From Pseudomonadota bacterium (GTDB lineage: Bacteria; Pseudomonadota; Alphaproteobacteria; Rhodospirillales; 2-02-FULL-58-16): DNA of 7,057 nt. The stretch lies in the NCBI GenBank assembly GCA_022567015.1, contig JADFHR010000169.1, positions 1-7,057 on the forward strand, in the 5' to 3' direction. The first letter of the stretch is position 1; every line of letters starts with the position of its first letter. The translations under genes and the position numbers were made by a program. The notes under the pieces were generated by a model, which was not told the DNA's origin, searched no databases, and was given only the letters and a program-made list of their open reading frames with translations. This document shows positions 4,996 to 7,057 of this stretch, piece by piece.

Positions 4996-6315
4996 ATGGA
5001 AACTCCCCCGCAAACCCAGGATCGCGATCGGGAGTTAAAATATCTCATGCAAAAGGATCGCTTCGGAAACCCTTATGCCGACGGCCTGCCCTACGCGCGG
5101 GGTGACATCCTGCCCACCACCATCGACGATATCGCCAAGCTGGAGGTGGCCTGGGGGCACATCCGCCGGCGCCGGGCCGAACTTGGCAACGACTCGGTCT
5201 ACCTGCTGAGCGGCTTGGAGCGGAATTTGCAACTCGATGAAGTCGATCTTTCGATCATGGATGACGAGATCGCCTCGGCCCTGTTCACCGGCGAGGTCAC
5301 CAAGCTGGGGCTCGATCATCTGGGCGGCGACCCGGACCGGCACGACGTTTTCGTCTTCAACCGCCTGACCGCGGCTCTGCTGACCGCCGCCGACGTGATG
5401 ATCAATGCCGGCGACCATGTCATCGGCGTCTCCCCGCGCTACAGCCATCCGGCGGTGAGCCGGGCGGTGGCGCATGGCGGCGGCGCCTTCACGGACACCA
5501 CCGGGCTCGGCGCCTTCAGGCAGGCCGTCGAGGCGGCGGAGAACGTGGACACCGTCTTCATCACCCGACTTTCCGTCAGCTACGAAATTCTCCCGGAGGC
5601 CGATATCAAGGAAATCGTCCGCATAGCCCGCGGGCGGGGGGCCAAGATCATCGTCGACGACGCCGGCGGCGCCCGCGTCGGCCCGGCCTGCTTCGGCCAG
5701 CCGAAGATGCTGGAACTGGGCATCGATGTGGGCGCTACGGGCATGGACAAGTACGGCACCACCGGCCCTCGCCTGGGCCTGCTCGGCGGCGACAAGGGCC
5801 TGGTGCAGAAGATCCGCGTCCGCGCCTTTGAGATGGGGGTCGAAGCCCGCCAGATGCTCTACCCGGCCGTCGTCCAAAGCCTCCGCAACTACAGCCCGGA
5901 CAGGGTGCGCGAGCGGGTCGCCTTGACCAAACAGGTGGGCGCCGCCTTGAATCGACGCCTCGGTGACAACCGGGTCATGGAAACCCCGGTCATCGTCCAG
6001 TTGATGGCTGACGATATTCTGGAGATGGCCATGGAACGGGCCGGCATGGAGACGGCGCCCTGCGTCCCTTACGAGGCGACGGCAGCGTTGGCCATGCTGA
6101 TGCTCCGCGATTTCGGCATCATCAGCGTCCACTTCGCCGGATTGCCGCCGGGTACGGCGGCCCTCATGATCAAGTTCCTGCCGCCGGACGTGGTGGACCG
6201 TTTCGGCGGCCCGGCAGCGTTGGCGAAGGCGGTCGACGACAGTCTCGATGCCCTGGCGGCAACCATGAAGACCGACGGCGGCCTGAAAAATCTACTGCTC
6301 AATGCCGCTGCCTGA
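4996..6315 (+). CDS. SelA-related PLP-dependent enzyme, MJ0158-like family (function unknown)
   Basis: This 439-residue protein is a fold-type I pyridoxal-phosphate enzyme resembling the MJ0158 branch of the selenocysteine synthase (SelA) group. The match is from memory of that family: YLLSGL (69-74), LGLDHLGGD (104-112), the cofactor-phosphate region FNRLTAALL (121-129), VSPRYSHPAV (145-154), VDDAGGARVG (220-229) with a likely pyridine-nitrogen Asp221 or Asp222, MDKYGTTGPRLGLLGG (250-265) with probable Schiff-base Lys252, and FGIISVHFAGLPPG (373-386) in the small domain. The lysine and aspartate are intact, so it is probably active. MJ0158 itself is not an established selenocysteine synthase, so no reaction or substrate is assigned. 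The ATG at 4996 has AAGG 4 bases upstream, a short gap; the ATG at 5047 with GGGAG 12 bases upstream is the alternative. No neighbouring selB, selC, selD or pathway gene is present. The gene stands alone between two gaps of about 300 bp. Confidence 0.8.
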   Translation: METPPQTQDRDRELKYLMQKDRFGNPYADGLPYARGDILPTTIDDIAKLEVAWGHIRRRRAELGNDSVYLLSGLERNLQLDEVDLSIMDDEIASALFTGEVTKLGLDHLGGDPDRHDVFVFNRLTAALLTAADVMINAGDHVIGVSPRYSHPAVSRAVAHGGGAFTDTTGLGAFRQAVEAAENVDTVFITRLSVSYEILPEADIKEIVRIARGRGAKIIVDDAGGARVGPACFGQPKMLELGIDVGATGMDKYGTTGPRLGLLGGDKGLVQKIRVRAFEMGVEARQMLYPAVVQSLRNYSPDRVRERVALTKQVGAALNRRLGDNRVMETPVIVQLMADDILEMAMERAGMETAPCVPYEATAALAMLMLRDFGIISVHFAGLPPGTAALMIKFLPPDVVDRFGGPAALAKAVDDSLDALAATMKTDGGLKNLLLNAAA

Positions 6316-6358
6316 CACGCGGAATCACCCTTCGAAACGATCCATCGCGATTTAATGG

Positions 6359-6380
6359 TTATCCGGGAAATCCCGGTTAA
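6359..6380. repeat. Near-perfect 22-bp palindrome downstream of the PLP enzyme gene
   Basis: TTA, one mismatch, then CCGGGA pairs with TCCCGG, mismatch and TAA, centred on 6369/6370. It starts 43 bases after the stop codon. There is no following T tract, so it could be a weak terminator fold, an mRNA 3' stabiliser or a protein-binding dyad; the sequence does not decide. Confidence 0.4.
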
Positions 6381-6500
6381 GGGGTTCTGTTGATGGGCCT
6401 GCCCGAAGTTACGGCATTCGCTTAGATCACATGGTTGGTGACTGTTGCGAACCGGAACGACGACCGCTTTCAACCGCAAAGCCGACATTCGAGCCCGTTT

Positions 6501-6515
6501 TGCGCTTTCAGCGCA
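6501..6515. repeat. Small perfect hairpin, 6-bp stem
   Basis: TGCGCT (6501-6506) pairs with AGCGCA (6510-6515) around a 3-base loop. Its core CGCTTTCAGCG resembles CGCTTTTCAGCG at 4799-4810 on the other side of the PLP enzyme gene. No T tract follows in either direction. It may be the remnant of a dispersed intergenic repeat. Confidence 0.35.
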
Positions 6516-6556
6516 TCAAATTTCAACCTGAGACACTACCCAGACCGGCGCCGCCT

Positions 6557-6584
6557 TTGCGCCCCGCGCCGGGCGTGCGATAAT
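6557..6584 (+). promoter_or_regulatory. Candidate sigma-70 promoter for the small helical protein gene
   Basis: TTGCGC (6557-6562) as -35 and GATAAT (6579-6584) as -10 are separated by 16 bases. The -10 matches the consensus at five of six positions and the -35 at the conserved TTG. A start near 6591 would leave a leader of about 25 bases, which includes the Shine-Dalgarno of the gene starting at 6616. Confidence 0.42.
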
Positions 6585-6615
6585 GGGCAAGGGTTGTTAT
6601 TGGTGAGGCCGGCCG

Positions 6616-6888
6616 ATGCTCCTGTTGCGCAAACTGTTGTGGCACGCCGCCCGGCACATCGCCCTCGACCCGCGGACCCGGGCCAAGGCGGCCGAGGTGT
6701 ATGAAAAAGAGGTCAAGCCGCGGGCCCGGGCGGCGTGGCGCCAGGCCAAGCCCAAGCTCGACGCGGCGAAGGCGGAGATGGACGCGGCCAAGGCGGAGCT
6801 GAAGGACATCGCCGCCGAAACCGACCCCCGGAAAAATCCCCGCGAATTCGCGGCCAGGGTCAAGCGGCGCTTCCTCGACCGCGAATAG
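6616..6888 (+). CDS. Small charged helical protein, function unknown
   Basis: I do not recognise this 90-residue protein by name. It appears cytoplasmic: there is no signal peptide or true membrane span, although residues 1-10 (MLLLRKLLWH) are hydrophobic and may form an amphipathic membrane-touching helix. Residues 20-45 are rich in Arg, Lys, Ala and Glu. Residues 48-61 contain two near-identical heptads, LDAAKAE and MDAAKAE, followed by LKDIAAE, giving a Leu/Met/Leu stripe expected of a short coiled coil or long helix. A basic C-terminus (RVKRRFLDRE) follows. The start is well supported: GAGG at 6605-6608 lies 7 bases before the ATG, with a candidate promoter upstream. Codon use matches the neighbouring genes. 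It appears monocistronic. Any role, such as a scaffold or a membrane-associated coiled coil, would be a guess. Confidence 0.72.
   Translation: MLLLRKLLWHAARHIALDPRTRAKAAEVYEKEVKPRARAAWRQAKPKLDAAKAEMDAAKAELKDIAAETDPRKNPREFAARVKRRFLDRE
6757..6798 (+). repeat. Tandem 21-bp repeat encoding two heptads
   Basis: Two consecutive 21-base units encode LDAAKAE and MDAAKAE and differ mainly at the first codon and one wobble position. This suggests duplication of a helical heptad inside the 90-residue protein. Confidence 0.6.
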
Positions 6889-6946
6889 GGCGCGTCGGGC
6901 GTATCGGCGCCCACGGCCGCCTCCCCCTAACCCGGATATTTCATGA

Positions 6947-6975
6947 AGGCGCTGGCGCATGGAACGCCGGCGCTT
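6947..6975. other. GC-rich 11-bp hairpin downstream of the small protein gene
   Basis: On the plus strand AGGCGCTGGCG (6947-6957) pairs with CGCCGGCGCTT (6965-6975) around a 7-base loop, using two G-U wobbles. It lies about 60 bases after the stop at 6888. No T tract follows, so it may be a transcript-end stabilising fold rather than a standard intrinsic terminator. Confidence 0.35.
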
Positions 6976-7020
6976 GCCCCTCAACGGATGGCGCCGGTTT
7001 CCACGAAGGTCCAACGTGTC

Positions 7021-7042
7021 CCGTTCACCGCTGAACGGTTTT
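7021..7042 (+). terminator. Probable intrinsic terminator
   Basis: CCGTTCA (7021-7027) pairs perfectly with TGAACGG (7032-7038) around the loop CCGC, and TTTT follows at 7039-7042. It is the best terminator-like structure in the window and would end transcription from the gene at 6616-6888. The T run is short, and if the region proves coding on either strand the hairpin would be incidental. Confidence 0.45.
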
Positions 7043-7057
7043 GCGGCGGCCCTGTCC

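Larger units (their letters stand above)
6316..6615. other. Gene-free region between the PLP enzyme and the small helical protein
   Basis: These 300 bp hold an imperfect palindrome at 6359-6380, a perfect small hairpin at 6501-6515 and a sigma-70-like promoter at 6557-6584. GCTTT (6467-6471) and AAAGC (6478-6482) may form a further stem. No ORF here has coding character, and I see no tRNA cloverleaf or T-rich terminator. Confidence 0.5.

Noticed and set aside
4717..5013. A 98-codon minus-strand open frame across the gap before the PLP enzyme
   Set aside because: The composition is unlike neighbouring genes, it overlaps the PLP gene start region, and it has no recognisable motif or ribosome site. 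The region reads as a regulatory leader.
5035..6132. A 365-codon minus-strand open frame opposite the PLP enzyme
   Set aside because: It is Asp/His/Gly/Ala-rich without domains, while the plus strand has an intact PLP-enzyme fold.
6523..7014. A 163-codon minus-strand open frame opposite the small helical protein
   Set aside because: It is Arg/Gly-rich and antisense to a gene with a good promoter, ribosome site and coherent helical protein.

Overview
The window is high-GC DNA (third codon positions mostly G/C) and reads as ordinary chromosome of an alphaproteobacterium, most likely a Rhodospirillales-type lineage. This rests on family-level recognition of the proteins and on the gene order tsaE - amgK - murU - addB, which is a familiar alphaproteobacterial arrangement; no database search was possible. 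I see no rRNA, tRNA, CRISPR array, insertion sequence or phage gene.

Left half, minus strand (about 3424 down to 1): a tightly packed operon in the order tsaE (tRNA t6A modification ATPase), amgK (amino-sugar kinase), murU (nucleotidyltransferase) and the N-terminal 389 codons of addB (double-strand break repair), which runs off the window edge. Every junction overlaps: 8 bp for tsaE/amgK, about 22 bp for amgK/murU and a 4-bp ATGA for murU/addB, so the genes are probably co-transcribed and translationally coupled. AmgK and MurU together would convert recovered N-acetylmuramate into UDP-MurNAc, a peptidoglycan recycling route that bypasses the early de novo (fosfomycin-sensitive) steps.

Middle: a 223-bp divergent intergenic region separates tsaE from mreB on the plus strand. 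MreB is full length, but it is followed by a possible short terminator and 301 bp of non-coding DNA rather than by mreC. An eight-T run lies in mreB codons 2-5, and three CGGGTGA copies lie in its leader.

Right half, plus strand: a 439-residue fold-type I PLP-dependent enzyme that I recognise as resembling the SelA-related MJ0158 family, best known from methanogenic archaea and functionally unassigned. It is flanked on both sides by about 300 bp of gene-free DNA with small hairpins. After it comes a 90-residue, charged, helical protein of unknown function with its own plausible promoter and a good Shine-Dalgarno sequence. The last 170 bp hold two hairpins and no confidently callable gene.

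The peptidoglycan theme (AmgK/MurU recycling and MreB rod-shape scaffold) spans the divergent promoter region. The PLP enzyme has no neighbour that explains it and is the most interesting item. I did not find evidence of a new multi-gene system in this window.
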